A DNA stretch of 64,000 bases from Sphaerisporangium sp. TRM90804 (GTDB taxonomy: Bacteria; Actinomycetota; Actinomycetes; Streptosporangiales; Streptosporangiaceae), in contig NZ_JARWAC010000021.1 in assembly GCF_029846175.1 (NCBI RefSeq), positions 186,001 through 250,000 of the forward strand, in the 5' to 3' direction. This document shows positions 52,575 through 60,860 of the stretch, piece by piece; the stretch's first letter is position 1, and each line of letters starts with the position of its first letter. The notes below the pieces were generated by a model that was given only the letters and a program-made list of their open reading frames with translations, was not told the origin of the DNA and searched no databases. Position numbers and translations under genes: made by a program.

Positions 52575-53687
52575 GTGCGTATCGCGATGATTGGCACCAG
52601 AGGCGTCCCGGCACGTTATGGGGGCTTCGAAACGGCGGTCGAGGAAATCGGCGCGCGCTTGGTAGACGCGGGACACCGCGTTCAGGTTTACTGCCGCGGC
52701 GCGGAAGAACCGCTCCGTGAATACAAGGGCATGCGGCTGGTGCACCTTCCGGCCGTGCGGCACAAGGCGCTGGAGACGCTCAGCCACACCGCGCTCTCGG
52801 TGGGTCACCTGCTCGCCCGCCGCACCGACGTCGCCCTGGTCTTCAACGCGGCCAACTCCCCCCTGCTGCCGGTGATCCGCGCGGCGCGCATCCCGGTGGC
52901 CACCCACGTCGACGGGCTGGAGTGGAAGCGGGACAAGTGGAACGGCGCCGGCCGCCGCTACTACCTCGCCGCCGAGAGGTTCTCGGTGCGGTGGTCACAG
53001 GCGATCATCGCCGACGCCGTCGCCATCCAGGACTACTACCGGGAACGTTACAAAACCGGAAGCGTGATGATCCCGTACGGGGCGCCCATCCAGGAGGCGG
53101 CCGACACCGCGCTTCTGGAGCGGTCCGGGTACGAGCCCGGCCGCTTCCACCTGGTGGTGGCCCGCTTCGAGCCGGAGAACCACGTCGCCGAGATCGTCGC
53201 CGGGTACGCGAGGAGCCGGGCCGAGTACCCGCTGGTCGTGGTGGGCTCGGCCCCCTACGCCGCCGAGTACACCCGGCGGATCCGGGAGATCGCCGACGCC
53301 GACCCGCGCATCACGCTGGCCGGAGCCGTGTGGGACCAGGCCCTGCTCGACGCGCTGTACGCCGGGTGCGCCTCCTACCTGCACGGGCACTCGGTCGGCG
53401 GCACCAACCCGTCCCTGCTGCGCGCGATGGGCGCGGGCGCCCCGGTGATCTCCTACGACGTCGTGTTCACCCGCGAGGTCCTCGGCGGCACCGGCCTGTT
53501 CTTCGAGGACGAGGCGGGGCTCGCCGAGATCCTGGAGATGGCCGAGAAGCGACGCGAGGAGGAGACCGCCCGCGGCGCGGCGGCCCGGGAGCGTGCCAGG
53601 ACCGCCTACACCTGGGACGACGTCGCCGCCCGGTACGAACGCCTGTGCCACGACCTGGCCGCCGGGCGCTCCCCGGCCCAGGGCTGA
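52575..53687 (+). CDS. DUF1972-type glycosyltransferase (rhamnosyltransferase-like)
   Basis: The 370-residue GT-B protein has the DUF1972 N terminus (IAMIGTRGVPARYGGFETAV), LEWKRDKWNGAGRRYY, LVVARFEPENHVAEIV and GTNPSLLRAMGAGAPVISYD. Relatives transfer rhamnose or related deoxyhexoses in exopolysaccharide synthesis, which suits the upstream rml genes. AGGAG precedes the GTG start. It is followed 5 nt later by the flippase gene. Confidence 0.9.
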   Translation: MRIAMIGTRGVPARYGGFETAVEEIGARLVDAGHRVQVYCRGAEEPLREYKGMRLVHLPAVRHKALETLSHTALSVGHLLARRTDVALVFNAANSPLLPVIRAARIPVATHVDGLEWKRDKWNGAGRRYYLAAERFSVRWSQAIIADAVAIQDYYRERYKTGSVMIPYGAPIQEAADTALLERSGYEPGRFHLVVARFEPENHVAEIVAGYARSRAEYPLVVVGSAPYAAEYTRRIREIADADPRITLAGAVWDQALLDALYAGCASYLHGHSVGGTNPSLLRAMGAGAPVISYDVVFTREVLGGTGLFFEDEAGLAEILEMAEKRREEETARGAAARERARTAYTWDDVAARYERLCHDLAAGRSPAQG

Positions 53688-53692
53688 CGCCG

Positions 53693-54976
53693 GTGTCCGG
53701 CCGGGCGGGACGCCTGCGCGCAATCCTCACCTCGGCCGGCGGTTCGGTCGCGACCCAGCTCGTCACCGCGCTCGCCAGCCTCCTGCTGCAGCTCGTCGCG
53801 GCCAGGGAGCTGGGCGCGGACGGCTTCGCCGGGTTCACCCTGCTGCTGGCCACCCTCGTCGTGGTGACCACGCTGCACACCGCCTGGGTGGGCGACTCGC
53901 TGACCGTTCTCGACCGCTTCGACCCCCGCGTCCGATCCGCGCTCGGCGTCTCGCTGCTGTCCAGCCTGGCGCTGGGCGCGGTCGCCGGCACGGTGCTGGC
54001 CGTGGCGTTCGGCGCGGCCGGCGGGCCCGGCGCCCTGCTGTTCGGGGCGCTGGTCGTGGTGTGGCTGGTGGAGGACACCTGCCGGCGCGTCCTGGCCGCG
54101 CGCATGGAGTTCGGGCGGCTCGCCGCGAACGCCACCCTCGACATGGCGGTGGCGTTCGCCGTGCTGGGCGGGTTCTGGCTCACGGGCCCGCCCCGCCTGG
54201 AGACGATGCTCGCCGCCATGTGCGCGGGCTCGCTCGCCGGGGTCGCGCACGCCGTCGCCCTGCTGCCCCGCGAGGAGCTGGCCTGGCCGGGGCTGCGCGG
54301 CGCCGACGTGCGCGGGGTCGCCTCGTTCGCCACCTGGAGGGCGGCGCAGGCCGGGCTGCGCCCGTTGACGCTGATGCTGGCCCGGGTCGCGATCGCCGCC
54401 ATGGTGTCCGGCGCGGCCCTGGCCGCGACCGAGGGCGCCCGCCTGCTGCTCGCGCCGGTGCTCACCCTGGTCAACGGGGTAGGGGCGTTCCTGCTGCCGC
54501 GCATGGTGCGCGCCCGCGAGAGCGGCCTGCCGCTGCGGCTGCGCCCGGCGCTGGCGGCCTCGGTCACGTTGACCGCGGTGACCGCGTTCGGCGGGGCGGT
54601 GGCGGTGGTGGCGGCCGATCCACTCGAACCCTTCGTGACAGGCGGGAACTTCACGATCGCCCCGGTCACGGTCGCGGGCTGGGCCGCCTACGCGGTCAGC
54701 CTGGCGGTGACGCTGCCGATCAGCATGCTCGCCACGGCTTACCGCCACTCCCGGCTGGTGTTCACGGTACGACTGATCGAATCACTGGTGGGCATGGGAG
54801 CTCTGCTCGTGTTGCTCGCGTTGCGGCCGGATCTGTGGGAACTGGCACCGTTCTGCATCGGCGCGGGTGGTGTGGTGACATCTGTGATCCTGGTCCTGCG
54901 GCTGCGCGTCCTCCGAGGACGTGCTTCCCCTTCAACGCCGGAAAGAGTGAGCCATGCGGCCCAGATTGATGGTTAG
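53693..54976 (+). CDS. Wzx-like polysaccharide flippase
   Basis: The 427-residue protein has about 12 hydrophobic segments. It starts VSGRAGRLRAILTSAGGSVA and has LASLLLQLVAARELGADGFA, the first-helix pattern of polysaccharide-synthesis MVF exporters. It likely flips lipid-linked repeat units outward. GTG 53693 is used. It overlaps the next gene by 23 nt. Confidence 0.85.
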   Translation: MSGRAGRLRAILTSAGGSVATQLVTALASLLLQLVAARELGADGFAGFTLLLATLVVVTTLHTAWVGDSLTVLDRFDPRVRSALGVSLLSSLALGAVAGTVLAVAFGAAGGPGALLFGALVVVWLVEDTCRRVLAARMEFGRLAANATLDMAVAFAVLGGFWLTGPPRLETMLAAMCAGSLAGVAHAVALLPREELAWPGLRGADVRGVASFATWRAAQAGLRPLTLMLARVAIAAMVSGAALAATEGARLLLAPVLTLVNGVGAFLLPRMVRARESGLPLRLRPALAASVTLTAVTAFGGAVAVVAADPLEPFVTGGNFTIAPVTVAGWAAYAVSLAVTLPISMLATAYRHSRLVFTVRLIESLVGMGALLVLLALRPDLWELAPFCIGAGGVVTSVILVLRLRVLRGRASPSTPERVSHAAQIDG

Positions 54977-55988
54977 CGTCCTAGTCGTAGCGGGGCTCAG
55001 CACCATGGGCGCGGCCAGGGCCCCGTCCGAGCAGCCCACCCCGCCGGCGTCCGCCGCCACGCCCTCGGCGATGCCCGTGTCGTCCTGGCGGCAGGCGTTC
55101 ACCTTCGCCGACCAGCGGGTGGACGAGTCCAGCGGCCTCGTGGCCAGTCGCGCGCATCCTGGCGCCGTCTGGACGGTGAACGACGGCCAGGGCCCGGTGC
55201 GGCTCTTCGCGGTCGATTCGGGCGGGCGCACGCGGGCGGTGGTGACCCTCGACGGCGTCGAGGGCGTCGACCCCGAGGCGCTGGGCGGCGCCGTGGGGCA
55301 GGACGGTAAGAGCTATCTGTACGTGGGCGACATCGGGGGCAACCCCGTGCCCCGGCCCGACGGCGTGGTCGTGTACCGGCTGGCAGAACCCGCCACGCTG
55401 GCGGATGCCAGGGTCAAGGCGACCGCGTACCGCCTGACCTACCCCGACGGGCAGCACGACGCCGAGAGCCTTCTGGTGAACCCGCGCAGCGGCCAGCTCT
55501 TCGTGATGACGAAGACGGCCAAGGGGGGCGCACTCTACCGTGCTCCCGCACGGCTGTCCGAGAGCCGGCCCAACATGCTGACCCTCGTGCGTGACTCGCC
55601 CTACGTGATCAGCGACGGGCTGATTCTGCCCGACGGCCGCCTGCTGCTGCGGGGGTACAACAAGGCGCGCGTCTGGAAGGACCTCGACGCGGCGGCGCCC
55701 GAGCTGACGCTCGACCTTCCCCAGCAGCGGCAGGGAGAGGGCGTCGCCGTCACGGCCGACGGCCGCGGGCTGTTGATCTCCAGTGAGGGTGCGCTGTCGC
55801 CGGTGTGGCGGATGGATCTCCCCGCGACGCGGGACGAGGTCCGAGAGGAACGTCCGGCGGTCACCGCGGTGGCGGAGACGGACTCCTTCCCGACGACGGG
55901 CATGCTGTGGGGAGTGGGAGGAGGGCTCGCCCTGACGCTGCTGGCCGCCGGCCTGGTCGTCGCGGTGCGGGCCGAGGGCCGCACCTGA
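54954..55988 (+). CDS. exported beta-propeller-like protein with C-terminal membrane anchor
   Basis: The 344-residue protein has a signal peptide (about 1-22) and WD/SMP30-like repeats (ESSGLVASRAHPGAVWTVND, YLYVGDIGGNPVPRPDGVVV, GEGVAVTADGRGLLISSEG). One C-terminal transmembrane helix (about 318-340) ends in a short basic tail. The bulk should lie outside the membrane. No catalytic motif is visible. It overlaps the flippase end and the next gene start (TGATG), so it belongs to the polysaccharide operon. Confidence 0.85.
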   Translation: MRPRLMVSVLVVAGLSTMGAARAPSEQPTPPASAATPSAMPVSSWRQAFTFADQRVDESSGLVASRAHPGAVWTVNDGQGPVRLFAVDSGGRTRAVVTLDGVEGVDPEALGGAVGQDGKSYLYVGDIGGNPVPRPDGVVVYRLAEPATLADARVKATAYRLTYPDGQHDAESLLVNPRSGQLFVMTKTAKGGALYRAPARLSESRPNMLTLVRDSPYVISDGLILPDGRLLLRGYNKARVWKDLDAAAPELTLDLPQQRQGEGVAVTADGRGLLISSEGALSPVWRMDLPATRDEVREERPAVTAVAETDSFPTTGMLWGVGGGLALTLLAAGLVVAVRAEGRT

Positions 55989-56881
55989 TGGCCGGTCGCT
56001 ACCTGGCCTATCCGCCGGGGCGGGGCAACGTCCTGATCCCCGCGGGCGACCGCAGGTCCGCCGCCGCCGGGCTGTCGCTGGTGACGCTGTCCAAGCCGCT
56101 GCCGCTGGCGGCACAGCTCGTCCTGCACGCCGCCACGCGCGCGCTCGGGCCACGGGTGCTGCCCGGACGGCGCAGAGAATGGCGTCCACCGGTGGAGGAA
56201 GGGGCCTGGGCGGCGATCAGCGCGCGGGTCGCCGCGCTCACCGGCCCTTTCGACGGCACGGCGGGCTACCTGCGTCCCCAGGCCTCCCGGGCCGGCGGGG
56301 CGGCCCTGCTGCTCCTTCGCGCCGGCCGTCCCATCGGGTTCCTGAAGGTGCGCGAGTCGCCGGCCGAGCTGGAGCGGGAGGCCGCGGCTCTGGCGGCCTT
56401 CGAGCCCGGGGACGACGTCGGGTTTCGCGTGCCCGGCGTGCTGGGCTCGGGCTCGGTGGGGCAGCTGTGGTGGCTGCTGCTGTCGCCGATGGAGCCGGTG
56501 CCCGCCAGGCCGGTGCGTGAGGTCGCGGTGGAGAGGCTCGCCGCGAACATCGGCTCCCGCCTGGCGCGCCGCCTGGCGCGCCCGCCCGGTGTGCCCGAGC
56601 ACTGGCAGCCCATGCACGGCGACCTCACCCCGTGGAACCTCCGGCACACCCGCGGCCGGGTGCCCTGGCTGATCGACTGGGAGGACGCCGGTTACGCGCC
56701 GCCACACGCCGACGAGGTGTACTACCTGGCCACCCGCCTCGCCGTGTACGGCGGCCGCCCGCCGGCGCGGGCCTACGGGGAGGCCGCGGGCTACTGGCAC
56801 GAGCGGGTGAGCCGCCGGGCGTCCGAGGACCGGGAGCTCACCCGGCGGCTGCTCGCGGCCCTTGCCGCGCTGGAGGGCTAG
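55988..56881 (+). CDS. kinase-fold phosphotransferase (APH-like)
   Basis: The 297-residue protein has the catalytic loop MHGDLTPWNLR (about 220) and metal-binding LIDWEDAGYAP, typical of aminoglycoside-phosphotransferase-fold enzymes. The N-lobe Lys is probably in GFLKVRESP. In a polysaccharide locus it may phosphorylate a sugar or lipid precursor rather than an antibiotic. It overlaps the preceding gene by 1 nt and, tail to tail, the sulfotransferase by 4 nt. Confidence 0.85.
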   Translation: MAGRYLAYPPGRGNVLIPAGDRRSAAAGLSLVTLSKPLPLAAQLVLHAATRALGPRVLPGRRREWRPPVEEGAWAAISARVAALTGPFDGTAGYLRPQASRAGGAALLLLRAGRPIGFLKVRESPAELEREAAALAAFEPGDDVGFRVPGVLGSGSVGQLWWLLLSPMEPVPARPVREVAVERLAANIGSRLARRLARPPGVPEHWQPMHGDLTPWNLRHTRGRVPWLIDWEDAGYAPPHADEVYYLATRLAVYGGRPPARAYGEAAGYWHERVSRRASEDRELTRRLLAALAALEG

Positions 56882-57786
56882 GGCTTCGCCCAGTCGGGGA
56901 ACGAGCGGCCGAGCAGGGCCTCCAGGTCGGCGTTGTGCGACGCGAAGTGCTCGGTCAGCCGCCGCCTGACCTCCGGGGACAGCTCCGCCTTGGGGGCCGG
57001 GTTCCACACCTTGCCCGCGGCGGGCAGCGGCGCGGGCGGCAGCCCGAGGAACGTCGCCACCGAGTCACACACCCGCTGTTGGTCGCTGTAGAACTCCTCG
57101 CTCGTGACGACGTGGAACCGCTCGGCGGGGAAGTGGTCGAGCCAGCGCCGCAGGCCCACGGCGTACTCGCTCTGCGCCACGTACGACTGGTGCTCGTGGG
57201 CATAGCTGTAGTAGCCGGGGTCGGTGACCAGGCGTGCCTCTTCCCCCCGGGTGCGCTGGGGCTCGGCGTCCAACGCCTCCTCGAACGACAGCGTCTCGGC
57301 GCCGCCGCGCACCCGCTCACGGTAGTGCGAGAAGGTCCGCTCCACCGGATCCCGAAGAATCAGCAGGATGCGAGCGTTTGGCACGTTCTCATAAGCGCGC
57401 CGCGCGGCAAGCGGGTGGTGCAGGTAGTACGGGGAGCCCTCGCCGACGACCACGGAACCGCCGGCGCGGCGGGCGGCCCGTGACCGGGTGACCCGGCTGG
57501 GCAGGTGCGACCGGTACCACCGCATGCCCCGGGTGTAGTTGCTGTCGAAGAAGTGCACCCCCTTGGTGTGGTTCGCCTTGGGGAGCAGCCCGGCCGCGGG
57601 GAACAGGGGAATGATTCTCGGATGGTCGAGCAGCGCGTAGTACAGCGACGTCGACCCGCCGCGCTTGGCGCCGATGAGCAGGAAATCCGGATCGGGCCGC
57701 ACACCGGCCGTCGCCATTCCGTACGTGCGGAACGCCCGGCGGCCCACTTCCAGAACCTGTCCCGGTAAGACGTCTCGTGCGCTCAT
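56878..57786 (-). CDS. PAPS-dependent sulfotransferase
   Basis: The 302-residue protein has the 5'-phosphosulfate loop IGAKRGGSTSLYYALLDHP (about 37-55) and the 3'-phosphate motif ILRDPVERTFSHY. This is the heparan-sulfate-sulfotransferase-like plan with a conserved EGSPYYL segment. It should transfer sulfate from PAPS to a hydroxyl, most simply on the cell-surface glycan made here. ATG 57786 is preceded by GAGGAG; the open frame beyond it is unconserved. It is divergent from the polymerase-like gene. Confidence 0.9.
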   Translation of the reverse strand: MSARDVLPGQVLEVGRRAFRTYGMATAGVRPDPDFLLIGAKRGGSTSLYYALLDHPRIIPLFPAAGLLPKANHTKGVHFFDSNYTRGMRWYRSHLPSRVTRSRAARRAGGSVVVGEGSPYYLHHPLAARRAYENVPNARILLILRDPVERTFSHYRERVRGGAETLSFEEALDAEPQRTRGEEARLVTDPGYYSYAHEHQSYVAQSEYAVGLRRWLDHFPAERFHVVTSEEFYSDQQRVCDSVATFLGLPPAPLPAAGKVWNPAPKAELSPEVRRRLTEHFASHNADLEALLGRSFPDWAKP

Positions 57787-57841
57787 ATGTGCCTGCTCCT
57801 CATTGCAAGGTCGGTGATGTGCACTGCTTGGCCGTATTCTG

Positions 57842-59146
57842 ATGGCGGCCGGGGTGGGTATGTCTAGCGAGGGGGCCGGAATGGTCAAAGCTCGCCACCG
57901 CCGGGCGATCATCGCGTGGTGGCCCATCCTCCTGCCGATCGGCCTCATCCTCGCCAGCGAGTACAAACTCCGCTCCCGGGCCGGCGACCAGTCCATCGGC
58001 GGCTCCGTCGACGCCACCATCCTGCTGGAGATCGGCGTCTACGGCGTCGTCGCGCTCTACATGTACCGGAAGTTCGGGCTGAGGCCGCCGCGCCGCCGCG
58101 CGCCCTACGTCCTGCTGCTGGCCTGGGGGTTCGCCTGCTACTCCACGCTCAGCGCGCTGTGGACGCTCTACCCGACCTTCGCGCTCGTGCGCGGCACGCA
58201 GATGCTGACGGTCGCGGCGGTCTGCCACGTGATCGCCACCCGGGCCGGCATCGCCGATCTACGGCGCCTGGCGCACGTGTTCATCCTGCTGGTCCTGGGC
58301 TCGGTGGCGATCGGCGTCGCCATGCCCTTCCCCCGGACACCGCAGACCGTCGACCGCTTCAACTGGCTCTACGTGCACCCCGTCTCCGCGGGCATCTTCC
58401 TCGGCGTCGCGGTCCTGCTGGTGGCGGGCTTCGCGCTTCCCGGCGGGCTGCCGCGGAAGTGGCCGCTTCCGGCCTACCTGGCGGCGGGGGTGGTGCTGTC
58501 GGGCGCCCTGGTGGCGACCGGCACGCGCGGCGCGGCGGGCGGGTGCGTCGCCGGGCTCGTGGTGATGCTGCTCCTCGCCCGGGGGGCGCGCGGCCGGGCG
58601 GAGTTCCTCATGGTCGCGGTCCCCTCGGCGACCGTGATCGGGCTGGGGTTCAGCGAACAGATCATCGCCTTCGCCACGCGCGGCGAGACGGTGGAGCAGT
58701 TGGAGAGCCTCAACGCCCGCACCGACCTGTGGACGCTCGCGTTCGACGCCGTCGCGGCCCAGCCGCTGTTCGGCAACGGCCTTTCCTCCGCCCGTGGCCT
58801 CTTCCTGGAGGAGATCGGCCTGGGCGGCGGCCACAACGCGTTCGTCAACGTCCTGGTGGAGGGCGGCGCCTTCGGCTTCATCCTCTTCTGCACGCTTATG
58901 CTGGTGATCATCACCACCCTGCTGGGGCTGACCCGCACCAGAGAGACCCGTCCGGAAGCCGCCATGCTGATCGGAATGATGGTCTTCTTCATCGTCGACG
59001 GGTTCACCACCGAGATGGTGGCCGCGCCGGCCAACGTCGCGTCGGTGTGGCTTTATCTGGTCGTGGCCTGGACATACCTGCTGGCGCGTAAACCAGCCGA
59101 GGCGAAAGCGCGTCTTGTAGACGGTCGACTCTCGAGAGCCACCTGA
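57842..59146 (+). CDS. O-antigen ligase/Wzy-like polymerase
   Basis: The protein has about 434 residues and about 11 hydrophobic segments. The Wzy_C/WaaL-type loop is seen in LGGGHNAFVNVLVEGGAFGF (about 333-352), with YVHPVSAGIFLGVAVLL and TGTRGAAGG earlier. It probably polymerises or ligates the repeat units outside the membrane. The start is uncertain: ATG 57842 lies 2 nt after a TATTCT element, so ATG 57860 or 57881 (which has GAGGGGG upstream) may be used. Confidence 0.87.
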   Translation: MAAGVGMSSEGAGMVKARHRRAIIAWWPILLPIGLILASEYKLRSRAGDQSIGGSVDATILLEIGVYGVVALYMYRKFGLRPPRRRAPYVLLLAWGFACYSTLSALWTLYPTFALVRGTQMLTVAAVCHVIATRAGIADLRRLAHVFILLVLGSVAIGVAMPFPRTPQTVDRFNWLYVHPVSAGIFLGVAVLLVAGFALPGGLPRKWPLPAYLAAGVVLSGALVATGTRGAAGGCVAGLVVMLLLARGARGRAEFLMVAVPSATVIGLGFSEQIIAFATRGETVEQLESLNARTDLWTLAFDAVAAQPLFGNGLSSARGLFLEEIGLGGGHNAFVNVLVEGGAFGFILFCTLMLVIITTLLGLTRTRETRPEAAMLIGMMVFFIVDGFTTEMVAAPANVASVWLYLVVAWTYLLARKPAEAKARLVDGRLSRAT

Positions 59147-59207
59147 CTCCACCTTTTTCTTCCATCCCTCCTGCCGCCTTCAGCGGTATGCACATCAGAG
59201 GTACACC

Positions 59208-60854
59208 TTGAGGAAGTTCATGTCCGCCTTGGCGGCGGGCGCGAGCATGCTCGCCGTCATCACCATGTCGCCGGACGTCTCCGCCGACACCCTTCCGATC
59301 GCCGGCGAACTGGAGACGGTCACCGCCGACGCCCTCCCGACCTGGCAGACCGACGGCGTGGTGCTCGCCACCAAGGTCGTCGGCGACACCGTCTACGTCG
59401 GCGGCAACTTCGACAACGTCCGCCCGCCGGGGGTGGCGCGCGGCGGCGCGGGGGAGGTGCCGAGGTCCAACCTCGCCGCCTTCGACGTCGCCACCGGCGC
59501 CCTGCTGCCGTGGGCTCCCACCGTGTGGGGGGACACCTTCTCCGACGGCGACAGCCACACCGAGTGCGACAACCTGGGCGGAGGTCAGTGGCGTTGTGAC
59601 ACCGTCTACGACATCGCCGCCTCGCCCGACGGCTCGACCCTCTACGTCGCGGGCGACTTCGACAAGGTGGACGGCGAGTGGCGCACCCGCCTCGCGGCCT
59701 TCGACGCGGCCACCGGCGCCCTGACCCCGTTCCGGCACACCATCACCAACCGGGTCCGGGCGATGGCGGTGTCGGACTCGACGCTCTACATCGGCGGCCA
59801 CTTCACCACGGTGGACGACGAGAGCAGGATCCGCCTGGCGGCGTTCGACCGCGCCGACGGCTCCCTGCTGCCCTGGACACCCAGCGCCGACCGGCGCGTC
59901 CACGCGATGGTGCTGTCGCCCAGCGGCACCCGGCTGATCATCGGCGGTGACTTCGACCGGGTGAACGGGGTCTTCCAGCACGGGCTGTCGGCCGTCCACA
60001 CCGCCGACGGCACCAAGGCGCCGTTCGCGAGCAACGACATCACCTACCTCACCAGCACGCGGCGCTCGTGGGTCACCGACCTGGTCAGCGACGGCACCCG
60101 GGTGTACGTCAGCGCCAACGGCGAGGGCGGCGGCGTGTTCGACGGGCGCCTCGCGGTGAACCCCGAGACCGGCGCCCGTATCTGGATCGACAACTGCCTC
60201 GGCGCGACGCAGGCTATAACGGTCATGAATGGTGTTCTGTACAGCGGGTCACATGCGCATTACTGTGGCTCGCAGGATTACTACGGTGTCGCCGGTTTTC
60301 CCGAAACCCGGCCGCACCGGCGCTTTCTCGCGGAGCCCGCCGGCACCGCGGCGGGTGCCAAGCAGTCGATCCTGCATTGGTTCCCCAATGCGCAGGCCGG
60401 TACGAGCTATCCATGGGTCCAGGGCCCGTGGACCATGGACAACAACGGCACCTACCTGTGGATCGGCGGTGACTTCACCGAGGTGGACAATGTGCCTCAG
60501 GAGGGTCTCACCCGATTCACCTTCCATTCCGTCGCCCCGGACGCCAACGGCGCCGAGCAGAGCGTGCTGACCAAGCCGGTCGCCACCGCCAACGGGAACG
60601 GCAAGGTCACGATCCGTTTCGCGTCCACCTGGGACGAGGACAATCGTGTACTCGACTACGAGCTGCTGCGCGCGGACGGCAGTGTGGTCTGCACCAAGAG
60701 TCAGGTCGCCTCGGTCTTCTGGATACTTCCGCCGCAGTCGTGCGTCGATCTGGATACGCCGGTCGACTCGGTGGTCAAATACCGGGTGAGGGCGATCGAT
60801 CCGTGGAACAACCGCATTTCCTCCTCTTATTCGGCTGATGTCACGGTGAGGTGA
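59208..60854 (+). CDS. secreted beta-propeller protein with C-terminal Fn3-like domain, copy 1
   Basis: The 548-residue protein has a signal peptide (MRKFMSALAAGASMLAV, cleavage near SADT). About six propeller-like repeats contain xxYVGGxFDxV and LAAFDxATGALLPW (about 30-440), and a C-terminal Fn3-like domain (about 455-548) follows. Repeats resemble delta-60 or PQQ-like propellers. TTG 59208 gives a basic n-region; ATG 59220, with GAGGAAG upstream, is the alternative. It is a close paralogue of the protein starting at 62808. Function is unknown; location suggests glycan binding or assembly. Confidence 0.82.
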   Translation: MRKFMSALAAGASMLAVITMSPDVSADTLPIAGELETVTADALPTWQTDGVVLATKVVGDTVYVGGNFDNVRPPGVARGGAGEVPRSNLAAFDVATGALLPWAPTVWGDTFSDGDSHTECDNLGGGQWRCDTVYDIAASPDGSTLYVAGDFDKVDGEWRTRLAAFDAATGALTPFRHTITNRVRAMAVSDSTLYIGGHFTTVDDESRIRLAAFDRADGSLLPWTPSADRRVHAMVLSPSGTRLIIGGDFDRVNGVFQHGLSAVHTADGTKAPFASNDITYLTSTRRSWVTDLVSDGTRVYVSANGEGGGVFDGRLAVNPETGARIWIDNCLGATQAITVMNGVLYSGSHAHYCGSQDYYGVAGFPETRPHRRFLAEPAGTAAGAKQSILHWFPNAQAGTSYPWVQGPWTMDNNGTYLWIGGDFTEVDNVPQEGLTRFTFHSVAPDANGAEQSVLTKPVATANGNGKVTIRFASTWDEDNRVLDYELLRADGSVVCTKSQVASVFWILPPQSCVDLDTPVDSVVKYRVRAIDPWNNRISSSYSADVTVR

Positions 60855-60860
60855 CCCCCC

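Noticed and set aside
55988-56881. Antibiotic phosphotransferase (resistance gene)
   Set aside because: It has the APH-fold catalytic motifs, but its place inside a polysaccharide operon makes a precursor kinase more likely.
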